Source: Adiantum capillus-veneris (lineage: Eukaryota > Streptophyta > Polypodiopsida > Polypodiales > Pteridaceae). From it: a stretch of 64,000 bases of DNA. The DNA is taken from contig CM043966.1 of assembly GCA_014529385.2 (NCBI GenBank), positions 110,779,968 through 110,843,967 on the forward strand, written 5' to 3'. A program made the translations under genes and the position numbers. Shown piece by piece: positions 24,773-34,960 of the stretch (positions are counted from its first letter, which is position 1; every line of letters begins with the position of its first letter). The notes below the pieces were generated by a model. That model ran no database searches. It was not told the DNA's origin and saw nothing but the letters and a program-made list of their open reading frames with translations.

Positions 24773-25110
24773 TGTTAAGTATAGAGCCTGATCTAACCCT
24801 TGTAATTTTTTGTGGTAAAAACGCACATTTGTAAGACCTTGTCCAGACCATAGCATGTGCGTGAGAAAAATCAATCGCCGAAAACCATAAACACTCACCG
24901 AAAACCCAAATTTTCACGGCTAGTCTCGAGCCCAAGCTCGAGACTCGTCATGCCGGAATATTCCTTTCCATTGGAATATTATGGCCAGATGGCGGCTAAA
25001 AAGTGGTCGAAAAACAACCGATCGGTTGGCCGGTTGGCCGGTGGTTGGAAGTCAATGGCCGGTGGCCGATGGCCAAATTCAATGGCCGGTGGCCAAATTT
25101 AAAAGTGGAT
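24773..25110 (+). repeat. 3' LTR remnant (upstream U3 only)
   Basis: The polypurine tract AAGTGGGAGA precedes TGTTAAGT at 24773. The remnant holds a perfect 10-bp inverted repeat AGTCTCGAGC (24922-24931 and 24936-24945) and a second inverted repeat AATATTCC around 24960-24985. Several GGCCGGTGGC repeats lie near 25030-25095. No TATA box or R region is present before the satellite resumes. Confidence 0.7.
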
Positions 25111-25948
25111 TTGTCTACGAAGTTGCTTGCTACTATGTCTACGAGGTTATCTAGTGCTTGCTACGAAGTTGTATGGATCCTTGTCTGAATGGCATCGACA
25201 TGGAAGTGGAAAGGTCGAGAGGTAATGTCCTATATGGTTTCTTGATTCATGGTTTCTGTATGCACAACCCCCAAAGAGGTACCGTCAAAAGGCAACATAT
25301 ATTGAACTTTTCACCTCCCAAGGCACCTGAACGAAGTGCAGGAATGTGGTGCTTTTTGCCATAGTTACAAGACACATGGTCCTTATTAAGAAACTTGGGA
25401 TTTGTTAATTTGCTTCACAACTTCCATTGGGCCTTCAAATGCTAGTCTCTTAAGTCTCTTTATGTTGTCCATATGGAATTTTGATGTAGTTTTCTAACTT
25501 CAAAGCAAGTCTTAGAATCTCCTATGTGAAATTTACATGTGATATGAGTGCATACATATTTATGGCCTGACACATGGGTTTGACGGAACTTCTATCTCCA
25601 GATAGGGAACAATTATGTTCAAGCTCGTTCACGGTTGGATCCTTACGTGTTGCGCATCACGTGATATGAGTGGAAGCTCCAAGCATACATATTAATGGCC
25701 TAACGCATGGGTTTGACGGAACTTCTCTCTCGAGATAGTGAACAATTATTATCAAGCTTATTCATGGTTGAATCCTTAGGTGTTGCACATCTTCTGTGAT
25801 GTGCATGGAGCACTTGTACATAGTTATACAGATTTGGTTGTAAGACATTAGGTCATATACTAGGTTATCTAGTGCTTGCTATGAAGTTGTATGGATCCTT
25901 GTCTGAATGGCATAGACATGGAAGTGGAAAGGTCGAGAGGTAATGTCA
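25111..25948 (+). repeat. Satellite array, terminal monomers
   Basis: The array resumes right of the Copia element with TAGTGCTTGCTACGAAG near 25151 and 25871 (720 bp apart). It ends abruptly at about 25948, after AGGTCGAGAGGTAATGTC, where unrelated sequence begins. About 290 bp of monomer is missing between the left junction (20775) and the right junction (about 25111), so satellite DNA was lost at the Copia insertion. Confidence 0.85.
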
Positions 25949-26891
25949 AAAATTAGCTTTTTTCTAAACAATTGGAATACTTGCACTTGGACAAGTTTAG
26001 AGGGATACCAAAAAGATGTTTGGTTTGTGTGTGTGCACATGCGCAATGTGCAAGCTCTCCTTCTTGGGCTCAAGGCATTGGTTGTTTTTGAGTCATTTGT
26101 TTTTCATCTTGTAAAGTAGTCAGTAACACTACCTTAAACTATCCAGTCATCCAAATTCATTTTGTGGTCATGAATACAAGTTAGAAGCTAAATAGGTTGG
26201 CATGATTGGGGAGCATCTCTATTGCTAATGCCATCAGAGAGTCCATTGCATAAACCTTTTTTTGAGGAAATTGGTGTTTTGCTTCATATATTTTGTACTT
26301 TGTCTCATTCTGAAAGCTCACCCATAGGCGCTATTGCCTCTTTGGTTCAAACTTCCAATGTGTGTTCAAGAGTTTTCGGCATCCATTGACTACTTAGAAA
26401 TGTGTTGGCTAATAATTTTATTGGCTTATGAATGTTCTCCTGATGTTGGATATGATGATACTTGATGGACTTATTTATATGCTGGCTTAAGATGAACTCA
26501 GTAAGTACATTCTTTTGGTAGTATAGTTTCATCATATCCTTTTGTTGCAATTTTGGTACCAGCATGATTGAGTTCTCTGGTTTTGAGGCATGGTTCATGT
26601 GCTAAAGTGTGTTGGTATTTTGCAGCCTAAATATTTGATATTTCATTCTGGTTATGACCTCCTTAAAATGAACAATTAAACTTTATTGGTCATAGTGTGG
26701 GGCTGTTGTACACAACCTAGTGCTCCATCTAGGTAGCTCTCTCTCCCAAGTGTGGTAGATTGGTTATGCCATTTGCTTCTTGAATAACTGTTCTTGAGCT
26801 CAACTCTCCCCGTCGGATAGATCTTTAAGGTCTCTTGGGATAGTTTCCTACAACGTTAAAATTCTCTTCTTCTTCTTCTTCTTCTTCTTCT

Positions 26892-26949
<58 letters not shown>

Positions 26950-27228
26950 TACTATTTTACAGCAAATTCTATTTGTGAAGTTTTTTAGAATAATTTTTTT
27001 GTTTATTAGTTTAGCTAAGCACACCAAAGATAATACAGTATTAAACTCAATGCAAAGCGACTATAGTTGGTTTAGGTCATTTTTTAAGGGTAGTTATGTG
27101 ATTTTTGAATTTTAGTGAGTACAAAGAATTACAGTTTTACAGTGGTTTTCTAAAACAAAGAAAGCAAATCATGAAATATATTAAGTTGATTATTCAGAAC
27201 TCTGAGATTTGTAAGAACTTAAGATACT
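25949..27228. other. Gene-free AT-rich sequence
   Basis: No coding frame with recognisable content and no similarity to the flanking satellite. The only distinct feature is the compound microsatellite at 26864-26949. Confidence 0.6.
26864..26949. repeat. Compound microsatellite (TTC)n(TC)n(AC)n
   Basis: About 30 bp of TTC, then about 36 bp of TC, then about 19 bp of AC, uninterrupted. Confidence 0.95.
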
Positions 27229-27954
27229 TTGCACTTTCCTTTAAGGGTGAATTTGGGCTTAGTGGACATGGAAGCTTCACATTGTGAAGTTTTTGTTCGA
27301 CCAGTTGACATTGTGCTAATTATTTCTTTCTGTTGTGGTGTGTATACCCTATCAACTACCTCATCTTTGTGCGAATTTTTTTGATTTAATGCTTCCTTTA
27401 GTGCTAGGCTTCATTATGGTTGAGAGTCTGCCCTTGATCTTTGAAGTCATGACAGAAACTCATACGTTGAACTTTGTGTTGATGTATGCTCATATGTTAG
27501 TACCTAGTCCTACACCCACTGATGACGTTGGTGGGGATGTCATTGTATTTAGTCAATAATATTCCTTATGGAGGTGATGGTTATATTGTCTTCTAGTTGA
27601 CTTCCATGGGTTAAGGGTGACTCTAGGCTTATAGTGGATCCATCTATGTATATTTTTTAGTCATATAGCGCACATGCAGATTTCACATTGTGAAGTTTTT
27701 GTCCGAGTTAAAGACTTTTTGACATGGTGCTAATTCTTTCTTTCTTTTTTGTGGTGGATATTCCTTATCAACTAACTCATTTTTACACCAAGCTTCTTTT
27801 AGTGCTAAGCTTCATCATGGTTGAGTCTGCTCTTGATCTTAGGAGTCATGAAAGAAACTCGGTACGTTGAACTTTGTGTTGATGTATGCTCATGTGTGTG
27901 TGCGTGGGGTGTGGTGTTTGGGAGCATATGTTAGTACCTAGTTCTAGACCTACT

Positions 27955-28651
27955 CGGGGGATTCACCATGGAAAACTTATCGCACCACGTAAGTGCAGGG
28001 CAGGGGGTTTTTTTTTACAAGTTACATAAGCGTATAAGTTAGGGGCAGGCCCCCAATAATTTATCTCCCAAGCTTAAAAATAAAGGAGGGGGGTATCATA
28101 TTTATGTGTGTGTGTGTTGGGGGGGGGGGGGGGGGGGGGGGGGGCAACCTGACCGGGTTGATTACTTGTAATGATTGGTCACTGATGTGAACTAGAATTC
28201 GGATGAATTTAGGGGACGATTTTCATCAAGTCACACATCAAATTTTGCATAAAGCCGGTCATAGATAAGGGTTGATTTGGAGCAGGTCAAGGGTTGATTT
28301 ACACCAGCTTTGGATGGGTTAGAATTGGACGAGTAGCCAGAGTGCAAGCTAATCGGGCACATAGTTTTAAAGTCAAACTAAGACATAGTGAGGGTACATC
28401 TAGTTATCAGCATAAGTGGTTCCTTAGTACATTGCCAATCACTATGCTACACACTCTTTAACTAGTTTTACCTAGTTAGATCATGTGAAACCTAAATTTT
28501 ATATGTAAGATAGGGGTATGATAGTTTTCTTCATTAATTGTCGTATAAGCGTAAAAAGGGAGGTCATACTCACTAATATATATAGAGGTTTTATCAAAGT
28601 TGTTCGCTTGTAAGTGGCGTCCTATTTTGTACATAGAGTGAATCCCCCGGG
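27955..28651. mobile_element. 0.7-kb MITE-like element with 10-bp target duplication
   Basis: TAGACCTACT flanks it at 27945-27954 and 28652-28661. Both ends carry the inverted sequence GGGGGATTCAC. A 9-11-bp duplication points to the Mutator-like superfamily, although the terminal repeats are short (about 11 bp). It has no transposase and would be non-autonomous. It contains a run of 26 G residues. Confidence 0.65.
28119..28144 (+). repeat. 26-G homopolymer after a TG tract
   Basis: (TG)n then 26 consecutive G inside the MITE-like element. It could form a G-quadruplex, but homopolymer length is unreliable in assemblies. Confidence 0.8.
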
Positions 28652-28931
28652 TAGACCTACTACTGGGCACTAACGATGTTAGTGGGGATGTCATGGTATT
28701 TAGTTAATATTATGCATGATGAAGTTGATGGTTATATTGTCTTCTGGGTGACTACCATGGGCCTATACCTTGCACTTTCCTTTAATGGTGAATCTAGGCT
28801 TATCCTAGATTCATCAAGGTATAGTTTTTCAGTAGCATAGCTGACATGCAGACTTCACAAACTGAAGTTTTCGTCTTAAGTTATGACCAATTGATATTGT
28901 GCTAATTCTTTCCTTCCTTTGTGGTGCATAT

Positions 28932-29815
28932 TGTTACGAGACCCTGAAGAGCGGCCCGTAAATGGAACTTAGGGGCCGCGCACGTTCGCCGATCCTTCAC
29001 CTGAACACAAGTTAGCCGACTTCACAACAAGTTGAGCAAGTATTTCAAAGGGACGCGCGAGACAAGATTTGTAGAAACAAGCCCGTGACGGGCGCTTTGT
29101 ATTGATTCAAAAGGTTGATTACAAAAGGGACGGAGGCCTCTCCAGCGCCTCTGAAGACTGGGTTAACCTAACTCCAACCTAGAATGGGTAGATGGTTTTA
29201 TGGACGTGAGGACTGCCACCCCGGCTCCGGTTGAACAACCGGCCCCCTCTTAGCTACCCCGGCAGGATGCGCACGGTTCACCAAGAGTGGAGTACTACTC
29301 CCTTATAAGTCCTTTAATTCAGGGCGCTCAGGCAAACCACCCAAGCCCCATGGCCTTGAGGTAGAAATCCCTCTCAAGGAGTCACCGTCGGTCCCGTCCA
29401 GGAGCCGCGGTTCCAAAATCTGATCAAAATGCCGAAACGGCCCCGCGGTTGCGTCCCGGGCCGTTTTGGTCCACGGGACCCCCGGGGACCCGGCCACGGC
29501 CCAAGCGGGGCTCTTACTTGCATAGAGTCTTTCGGGGGCTCCCGGAGTCATGTTTTGTCCACAGGAGCGACGGGTCCACGAGTCGTCATATCGGCCCGCG
29601 GGGAGCATGGCCGCGGAGAGGGGCAATTCACCAAACGGGGCCTCGGTCCCGCTCAAGTGCCGTCCACGGTGAGAAGTTAGGTTAGCGGGAGTTAGGTTAG
29701 AAATGGGAACGTGGACCGCCGGGCCGCATGAGGGACAGCCCATGTGGGGGCGCTAGGGGCAAGGAGGGACCGCCGGCGCGCGTGGAAAAATTTCCCTCTC
29801 ACGAGGATCCCAACA
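28932..29815 (-). repeat. 3' LTR of the chromovirus
   Basis: 884 bp, same termini as the 5' LTR and collinear throughout. Differences seen include positions near 28939, 28982, 29032, 29320 and 29407. Confidence 0.93.
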
Positions 29816-29991
29816 TTCTCCCCCCCCTCAAGGAACTTGACGTCCTCGTCAAGATTGTAAAGCATCTGACCACATAGTGCATACATCGCATAATTGTCGC
29901 ATAACGCATCTTTATTCTGCTGAAAAACTGAGCATAAGTGTGCTGACAAACTACTGCATCCTATACTACTGCTGTACATGGTTGTGGTCTT

Positions 29992-32900
29992 CTATGCCCT
30001 AGGCATGTGTTTGAGGTCCGGAATCCTGTAGTACCGAAGCAACAACTGCTTATCCATTGCAATGACTCTATCTTCTGGCACCCAAGTGCAATCTGACATT
30101 GGCCGCCCTCTCCACTTGACATAGAACTCTAGGTTGTTGCGCCTGAAACGGTGTTTGATGATAATTTCTGGCTCAAAGGGGTTTACTCCTTTGTCTAGTA
30201 GAGGTACATGGCGGCCGTATTTCCCATCAACCTGAAATCGTTTGAGTAGGCTGATGTGAAAAACATTGTGGATCTTGACGTTGGAAGGTAGCTCCAGCTT
30301 GTAGGAGACGTTGTTGAAATCTTGCAGTACCCGGTATGGACCATAGAAGCGGTGGTTGAATTTGGGTGTTAAGTTTTCGGGAAGGTTGATGTTCTGGGCA
30401 CTCACCAGCACCAAGTCACCCTTCTGAAAGAACTCTGTTCGTGCTTTTTCGTTATGTCTGGCTACATACTTATCTTTGTACTTCATCAAGTGCTTTCTGG
30501 CTACATCCAAACGTTTCTGCCAAGCCGTCAAAAACTGCTCAGCATCCTGATCTTCTGCATGCATAGTGCCCGAAGCAAGTGCCATGGGCGTAATCACCTC
30601 TTTTCCTGTAGCTAGTTCAAATGGGGTGTATCCTGTCCCCGAGTGCACACTGCTATTGTACTGAAACTCAAGGACTTCCAGAAAGTCTGCCCAATCCTTT
30701 TGATCTGCTTGGACATAGCAACGGATGTAATCTTCGATGCCTTGATTGATTCGCTCGGTCTGCCCATCTGTTTGGGGGTGATAGGCCGAAGAAAACCTGA
30801 GCTGTGTGCCTAGGAGCTTGAATAACTCCCGCCACATGTCGCTTAAGAATCGCCCATCGCGATCCGAAACAATGGCCAGTGGAAGTCCGTGATTCTTGAA
30901 GACATGCTTGAAGAAAAGCCGCGCCGTCTGGTAGGCTGTAAGGGGCGGCTTTGCGGGAATGAAGTGCGCCTGCTTTGAAAAGTAGTCCACGATCACGAAG
31001 ATGGTAGTGAATCCGTGGCTTTCGGGTAAGTCGACAATGAAGTCCATGCTTATCACATCCCAGGGGCGAGATGGTGTAGGCATAGACATCAAAAGCCCTG
31101 CCGGCTTTATTCGCTGTGCCTTGACTAGCTGGCATGTTGGGCAAGTTCTTACATATTCCACCACATCTTCCTGCATCTTTGGCCAGAAAAAGTGACGGCT
31201 TAACCTGTCAAAGGATCTCTTTTGCCCACCGTGTCCTGCAACTTTGCAGTCGTGGGTTTCCCAAAGCAGTTTTGCTTTGAGTGTAGGATCATCTGGTACA
31301 TACACGCGGTTATGAGCATACCATAGCCCATCCCGCAGGTCGAATAGCCCCACGGAAGTCTTGCCTTGTCGCCAACTCTGCATCATCTGTAATACTGCGG
31401 GGTCTGTCTTACTGGCCTCGCGAATCTGATCCAATACTTCATCACTGCTTATTACGCTAACTGCATTAACCTCGGGCATGCGACTGAGAGCATCTGGCAT
31501 TGCATTCTGCTTGCCCGGCTTGTGGATGGTTTCTATGTCATATTCTGCTAGCTGATCTTGCCACCGACTCTGTTTGTGAGAGAGCTTAGGTTGTGTCTGG
31601 AAATACTTCAGGGAAACATTATCTGTGTATACTTTAGTGTGCTTGTCCAATACGTAGTGACGCCATTGGTCAAGACAGTATACCACTGCATACATCTCCT
31701 GCTCGTGTGTAGCCCATCTCTTCTGTGGGTCTGTAAACTTCTTTGAAATGTAGGCTACTGGTCTTTCAGCTTGCATTAGTACCCCTCCCAGTGCGATGCG
31801 TGAGGCATCGGTGTGAATTTCGAATGGCTTGTCGAATTCTGGGAGCTTAAGTACCGGTAGGGAACACATTACTTGTTTGATGTGCTCAAAAGCTCGTTGG
31901 GCTTCATCTGTCCACTTGAACGCTAGCGAACCCTTGGTGGTGTCTGTTATGGGAGCCATGATCTTCGAAAAATCTTTGATGGACTTTCGGCAATACTGAG
32001 TGAAACCCACAAACTCGCGTACCTGTGTAACTATTCGGGGGGCAGGCCAGTTCACCACGGCCTCAATCTTTTTAGGATCCACGCGAATTCCATCTGCAGT
32101 GACCAAGAAGCCCAAGAATTCCACTTCCTGTACTGCGAAGACGCACTTTTCCAGTTTTGCGTACCACTTGCATTCTCTGAGTCTGCGGAGCACCTGGCGC
32201 ACATGCTCTACGTGCTCTTCAAAAGTTTTGTTGTGGATTAGCAGGTCATCCAGGTACACAATGAGGAATTCATCCAGCATGTCGCCGAAATCTGTATCCA
32301 TTCCAGCTGAGAAGGTAGCTACTCCATTGGTGAGGCCAAAGGGAAGCACTAGCCATTCGTGAGCTCCATACCGTGACCTGAAAGCTGTCTTGTGCACATC
32401 TTCATCCACGATCCGAATCTGGTGGTATCCTGATCGCAGATCGACCTTAGTGAAGTATTTTGCCCCTGCCAACCTGTCTGTTAGATCATCCATGTGCGGC
32501 AGAGGGTACCTGTTCCGGATGGTTATTTTATTCAGGGCTCTGTAGTCGACGCAGAGCCTGGATGAGCCGTCCTTCTTTGTGACAAAAAGCACCGGGGCCC
32601 CGTAAGGGGACTTGCTGGGCCTGATAAAACCTGCTTCAAGTAGTTCTCCTAGTTGCTTCTTCAGTTCTTGTAGTTGTGTGGCATCCATTCGATAGGGTGG
32701 ACGGGCTGGCGGCGAATGGCCAGGCACTAGATCGATCTTGTGGTCCACTGCTCGCTTAGGTGGGAGCCCAGCTGGAAGCTGCGGCGGTACCACGTCCTTG
32801 AATTCTTCAATCACCTTGATGATGCGACTATCCCCGATAGTGCACTCTTCGTCTGAATCTGCTAGTGTTACTTTCATCACACAGCAGTGAACCTGGGCCC

Positions 32901-33363
32901 CTTGTTTGAGAGCCTTCTCTGCTTGCTTTGGTGAGATCCACATTGAGTCTGGGACTAGGTCATCCCAGCTAACTCGAGTCTTCCCTTTTTCCGTTTTCGT
33001 CGGCGTCGGTGTCTTAGTTTGAGCTGCGTTCACCTGCCCTCGGGCTTGAGGTGGCACGTAAGGTTGTGGTTTAGGCGGAGCTTTTTCTTGAGTAGTCTTG
33101 CGGGCAGGAGGCGTGTCCATAGGTCGGATGATCGGGACAATCACCCCCTTACCATTCATGTCCAGCATCAGTTGATTCATGCCCTTGGCATACAACCCCA
33201 TCACGTAGGAGTCATACCAGGCCAGGCCAAACATCATGTCGTAGGAATCCATGGGTACGACGATGAAGTCCACTTTGGCTCGCCATTCACCTACTTGGAC
33301 CGCCACGTCGTAAGCCATCGCGGTGTTCGAGTCTTCGCCTTGTACAAAGCCCACTGAGATGCT
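29992..33363 (-). CDS. Chromovirus Pol: protease end, RT, RNase H, integrase, chromodomain
   Basis: In phase with Gag, separated by one TGA. It has no ATG at its start (the first in-frame start-like codon is GTG at 33354). Numbering from that GTG: protease second half (DSYDMMFGLAWYDS) 36-49. Reverse transcriptase about 195-410, with KVDLRSGYHQ (Asp305) and YLDD (367-370). RNase H about 510-625 with Asp516, Glu553 and Asp578. Integrase zinc finger H701, H708, C738, C741; catalytic Asp771, Asp831 and Glu867 in D,D35E spacing. A GPY/F module (FYGPYRVL) is near 1003, and a chromodomain (FYVKWRGRPMSDCTWVPE) at about 1062-1100, which in this group directs insertion to marked chromatin. All catalytic residues are present. 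Confidence 0.93.
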   Translation of the reverse strand, partial: SISVGFVQGEDSNTAMAYDVAVQVGEWRAKVDFIVVPMDSYDMMFGLAWYDSYVMGLYAKGMNQLMLDMNGKGVIVPIIRPMDTPPARKTTQEKAPPKPQPYVPPQARGQVNAAQTKTPTPTKTEKGKTRVSWDDLVPDSMWISPKQAEKALKQGAQVHCCVMKVTLADSDEECTIGDSRIIKVIEEFKDVVPPQLPAGLPPKRAVDHKIDLVPGHSPPARPPYRMDATQLQELKKQLGELLEAGFIRPSKSPYGAPVLFVTKKDGSSRLCVDYRALNKITIRNRYPLPHMDDLTDRLAGAKYFTKVDLRSGYHQIRIVDEDVHKTAFRSRYGAHEWLVLPFGLTNGVATFSAGMDTDFGDMLDEFLIVYLDDLLIHNKTFEEHVEHVRQVLRRLRECKWYAKLEKCVFAVQEVEFLGFLVTADGIRVDPKKIEAVVNWPAPRIVTQVREFVGFTQYCRKSIKDFSKIMAPITDTTKGSLAFKWTDEAQRAFEHIKQVMCSLPVLKLPEFDKPFEIHTDASRIALGGVLMQAERPVAYISKKFTDPQKRWATHEQEMYAVVYCLDQWRHYVLDKHTKVYTDNVSLKYFQTQPKLSHKQSRWQDQLAEYDIETIHKPGKQNAMPDALSRMPEVNAVSVISSDEVLDQIREASKTDPAVLQMMQSWRQGKTSVGLFDLRDGLWYAHNRVYVPDDPTLKAKLLWETHDCKVAGHGGQKRSFDRLSRHFFWPKMQEDVVEYVRTCPTCQLVKAQRIKPAGLLMSMPTPSRPWDVISMDFIVDLPESHGFTTIFVIVDYFSKQAHFIPAKPPLTAYQTARLFFKHVFKNHGLPLAIVSDRDGRFLSDMWRELFKLLGTQLRFSSAYHPQTDGQTERINQGIEDYIRCYVQADQKDWADFLEVLEFQYNSSVHSGTGYTPFELATGKEVITPMALASGTMHAEDQDAEQFLTAWQKRLDVARKHLMKYKDKYVARHNEKARTEFFQKGDLVLVSAQNINLPENLTPKFNHRFYGPYRVLQDFNNVSYKLELPSNVKIHNVFHISLLKRFQVDGKYGRHVPLLDKGVNPFEPEIIIKHRFRRNNLEFYVKWRGRPMSDCTWVPEDRVIAMDKQLLLRYYRIPDLKHMPRA

Positions 33364-33366
33364 TCA
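33364..33366 (-). other. In-frame TGA splitting the protease
   Basis: It lies between the DSGA loop and the second protease half, in a frame otherwise open from gag to the chromodomain. A stop inside the protease fold is a poor site for programmed readthrough. A CGA-to-TGA change in a methylated CpG is the simplest cause. Confidence 0.8.
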
Positions 33367-34926
33367 TCCTCCTCCGGGCTTGCAGGTCTTTACTCCCAAG
33401 CGTTTGGCACATGATGGTGAGATGAAGTTGTGACTCGCTCCCGAGTCGAGCATCGCCAATTGTGACTGCCCGTTGATCACCGTCTTGACATACATATTTG
33501 GGATCGGTTTGATACGAGCTGCTAGGCAGTGTAGAGAAGCTTTGATGGCTCCTACACGGACCGTCCCTTCGGTAGACTCTTTGTTTCCACTTTCAGACTC
33601 TTGCTCCGTGATCTCAGTGATCTGCACTTGTGAAGATCCTGTCCTGTCAGCGTTGGTCTCATTGGCCCAAGCGGAGTGAGCTCGAGACTGAGAGCTAGTT
33701 TTGTGACAATCATTATCCCAGTGAGGACCCCCACACTTACGGCATGGGCGGGAAGGATTCGCCCTCCAAGGCAGCGTCCGTTGAGGGGCCCCTCCAGGCT
33801 GGTTCACCGAGAAGTTCCTACTACTCGACGAGCCGCTGTAGCTGCTTGGCGCATTATTGCGAAAGTTCCCGTACAGTCGGGGCTGGTTTGACAAGCTGCC
33901 TGCGGGCTCACTCCTTTGGGGCCCAGCTGAAGACTGATTTTTGTTCGAGTTGGAAGGGGTATTCCCACTTCCCCCAGACTTTGTGTTGGTGGCCCCCTTT
34001 CGGCGCAAGTCGGAGTCCACTAGCCTTTCTGCCATGGCCAGCGCTGCCATGTAGTCGACCGGATTCTGCTTTTCGATCTCCCTACGGGCCCAGTCTTTGA
34101 GCCCATAGAGGAAACCATGGAGTCTCACTCTCTCCCAAGTCATCTGTTCCACTTTCAGCATGGACTGCCTGTATTTGGACACATACTCCTGCAGCTTGCT
34201 TTCGCCTTGGGTGATGGCCCTCCATTCGTCTAAGTGTCTGAAGTCTTCATTCTTCGGAACGAAGTAGTCCCGCATCTCAGCCTTGAGGCGGGTCCATGAC
34301 ATGTAGGGGTTTTTCCTCTCTTCTAGGAGGAACCAACTGTAAGCGTCCTCTGCTAAGAAATGAGACACCACGGATGTCCATAAATGTTCTTCCATTTTGC
34401 TTGTGCGGTAGAAACTCTCCGTGTCGCGGATCCATTTCTCCAGTATCATTGAGTCCCGTTGGCCCGAGTAGGGAGTGGGTTTGATAGGCTTGAAACTCCC
34501 CATCCCATCACTCCCACTCGCGGGAGCTCCCGACGTGCTTGCCGGCCCTTTTCCTTTGTCTGCTGTGGCATTCTGAGCATTCAGCAGACTTACCTGTACG
34601 AGCTGTTGAACCAGCGCGGCTTGAGACTCTAGTATAGCCTCCCACCTTTCCATTTTGTCATTGCAGGGAGGGTCGTTCCTCTCCCCATGGAACGAGTCTC
34701 CATCCGCGTGACTCATTTTGTTGGGTGACGAAGGCGCGGACTCAAACTCTGGCCCGGCTTCGCTGATAGGGTCTAGGCGTTGTAGTCTCCCTTGAGAACG
34801 TATCCACCTGGAATACTCCCAAGAGTCAATTACACCGTCCGCTGCGATTTCTTCTAATCTTGCGGCGGGTAGGGGAGTGCTGTTGGAGTCACTTTCGGCG
34901 GGTCTTTGTCCCCCTCTGTTAGGCAT
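33364..34926 (-). CDS. Chromovirus Gag plus first half of protease
   Basis: The frame begins at ATG 34926 (MPNRGGQRP), only about 34 bp past the 5' LTR; the in-frame codons before it (to 34959) cover the primer-binding site. Counting from 34959, the retrotransposon Gag core is at about 155-320 (FKPIKPTPYSG, WFLLEERKNPYMSW, LHGFLYGLKDWARREIE). A low-complexity Ser/Asn linker follows, then a CX2CX3HX4C knuckle at 406-418 (CRKCGGPHWDNDC). The catalytic protease loop LDSGASHNF is at 504-512. A TGA at 33364-33366 ends it after KPGGG; the next frame continues in the same phase. Gag assembles the particle; the protease would cleave the polyprotein. Confidence 0.9.
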   Translation of the reverse strand: MPNRGGQRPAESDSNSTPLPAARLEEIAADGVIDSWEYSRWIRSQGRLQRLDPISEAGPEFESAPSSPNKMSHADGDSFHGERNDPPCNDKMERWEAILESQAALVQQLVQVSLLNAQNATADKGKGPASTSGAPASGSDGMGSFKPIKPTPYSGQRDSMILEKWIRDTESFYRTSKMEEHLWTSVVSHFLAEDAYSWFLLEERKNPYMSWTRLKAEMRDYFVPKNEDFRHLDEWRAITQGESKLQEYVSKYRQSMLKVEQMTWERVRLHGFLYGLKDWARREIEKQNPVDYMAALAMAERLVDSDLRRKGATNTKSGGSGNTPSNSNKNQSSAGPQRSEPAGSLSNQPRLYGNFRNNAPSSYSGSSSSRNFSVNQPGGAPQRTLPWRANPSRPCRKCGGPHWDNDCHKTSSQSRAHSAWANETNADRTGSSQVQITEITEQESESGNKESTEGTVRVGAIKASLHCLAARIKPIPNMYVKTVINGQSQLAMLDSGASHNFISPSCAKRLGVKTCKPGGG

Positions 34927-34960
34927 AGACCAGCTTTGAATTTCTAGCTCTGATACCAAG

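Larger units (their letters stand above)
20776..25110 (+). mobile_element. Degenerate Copia retrotransposon with two truncated LTRs
   Basis: Order of domains is gag, protease, GAG-pre-integrase, integrase, reverse transcriptase remnant, RNase H, which is Copia. The 5' LTR is cut just before its TATA box and the 3' LTR is cut inside U3, so the two remnants do not overlap and cannot be aligned to each other. No target duplication is visible, and about 290 bp of satellite is missing at the site. At least three in-frame stops, several frameshifts and a deletion of the reverse transcriptase core make it non-functional. Confidence 0.85.
27229..28931 (+). repeat. Degenerate tandem repeat, period about 440-490 bp
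   Basis: Landmarks recur: CACTTTCCTTTAA near 27232 and 28787; CACATTGTGAAGTTTTTGT near 27278 and 27687; GTTGGTGGGGATGTCAT / GTTAGTGGGGATGTCAT near 27529 and 28678. Two later insertions interrupt the copies (27955-28651 and the chromovirus at 28932). The last copy resumes at 35850. I recognise no coding capacity. Confidence 0.75.

Noticed and set aside
29303-29743. 146-codon frame in the chromovirus LTR (also at 35332-35772)
   Set aside because: Present in both LTR copies, GC-rich sequence favours long chance frames, and no domain is seen.
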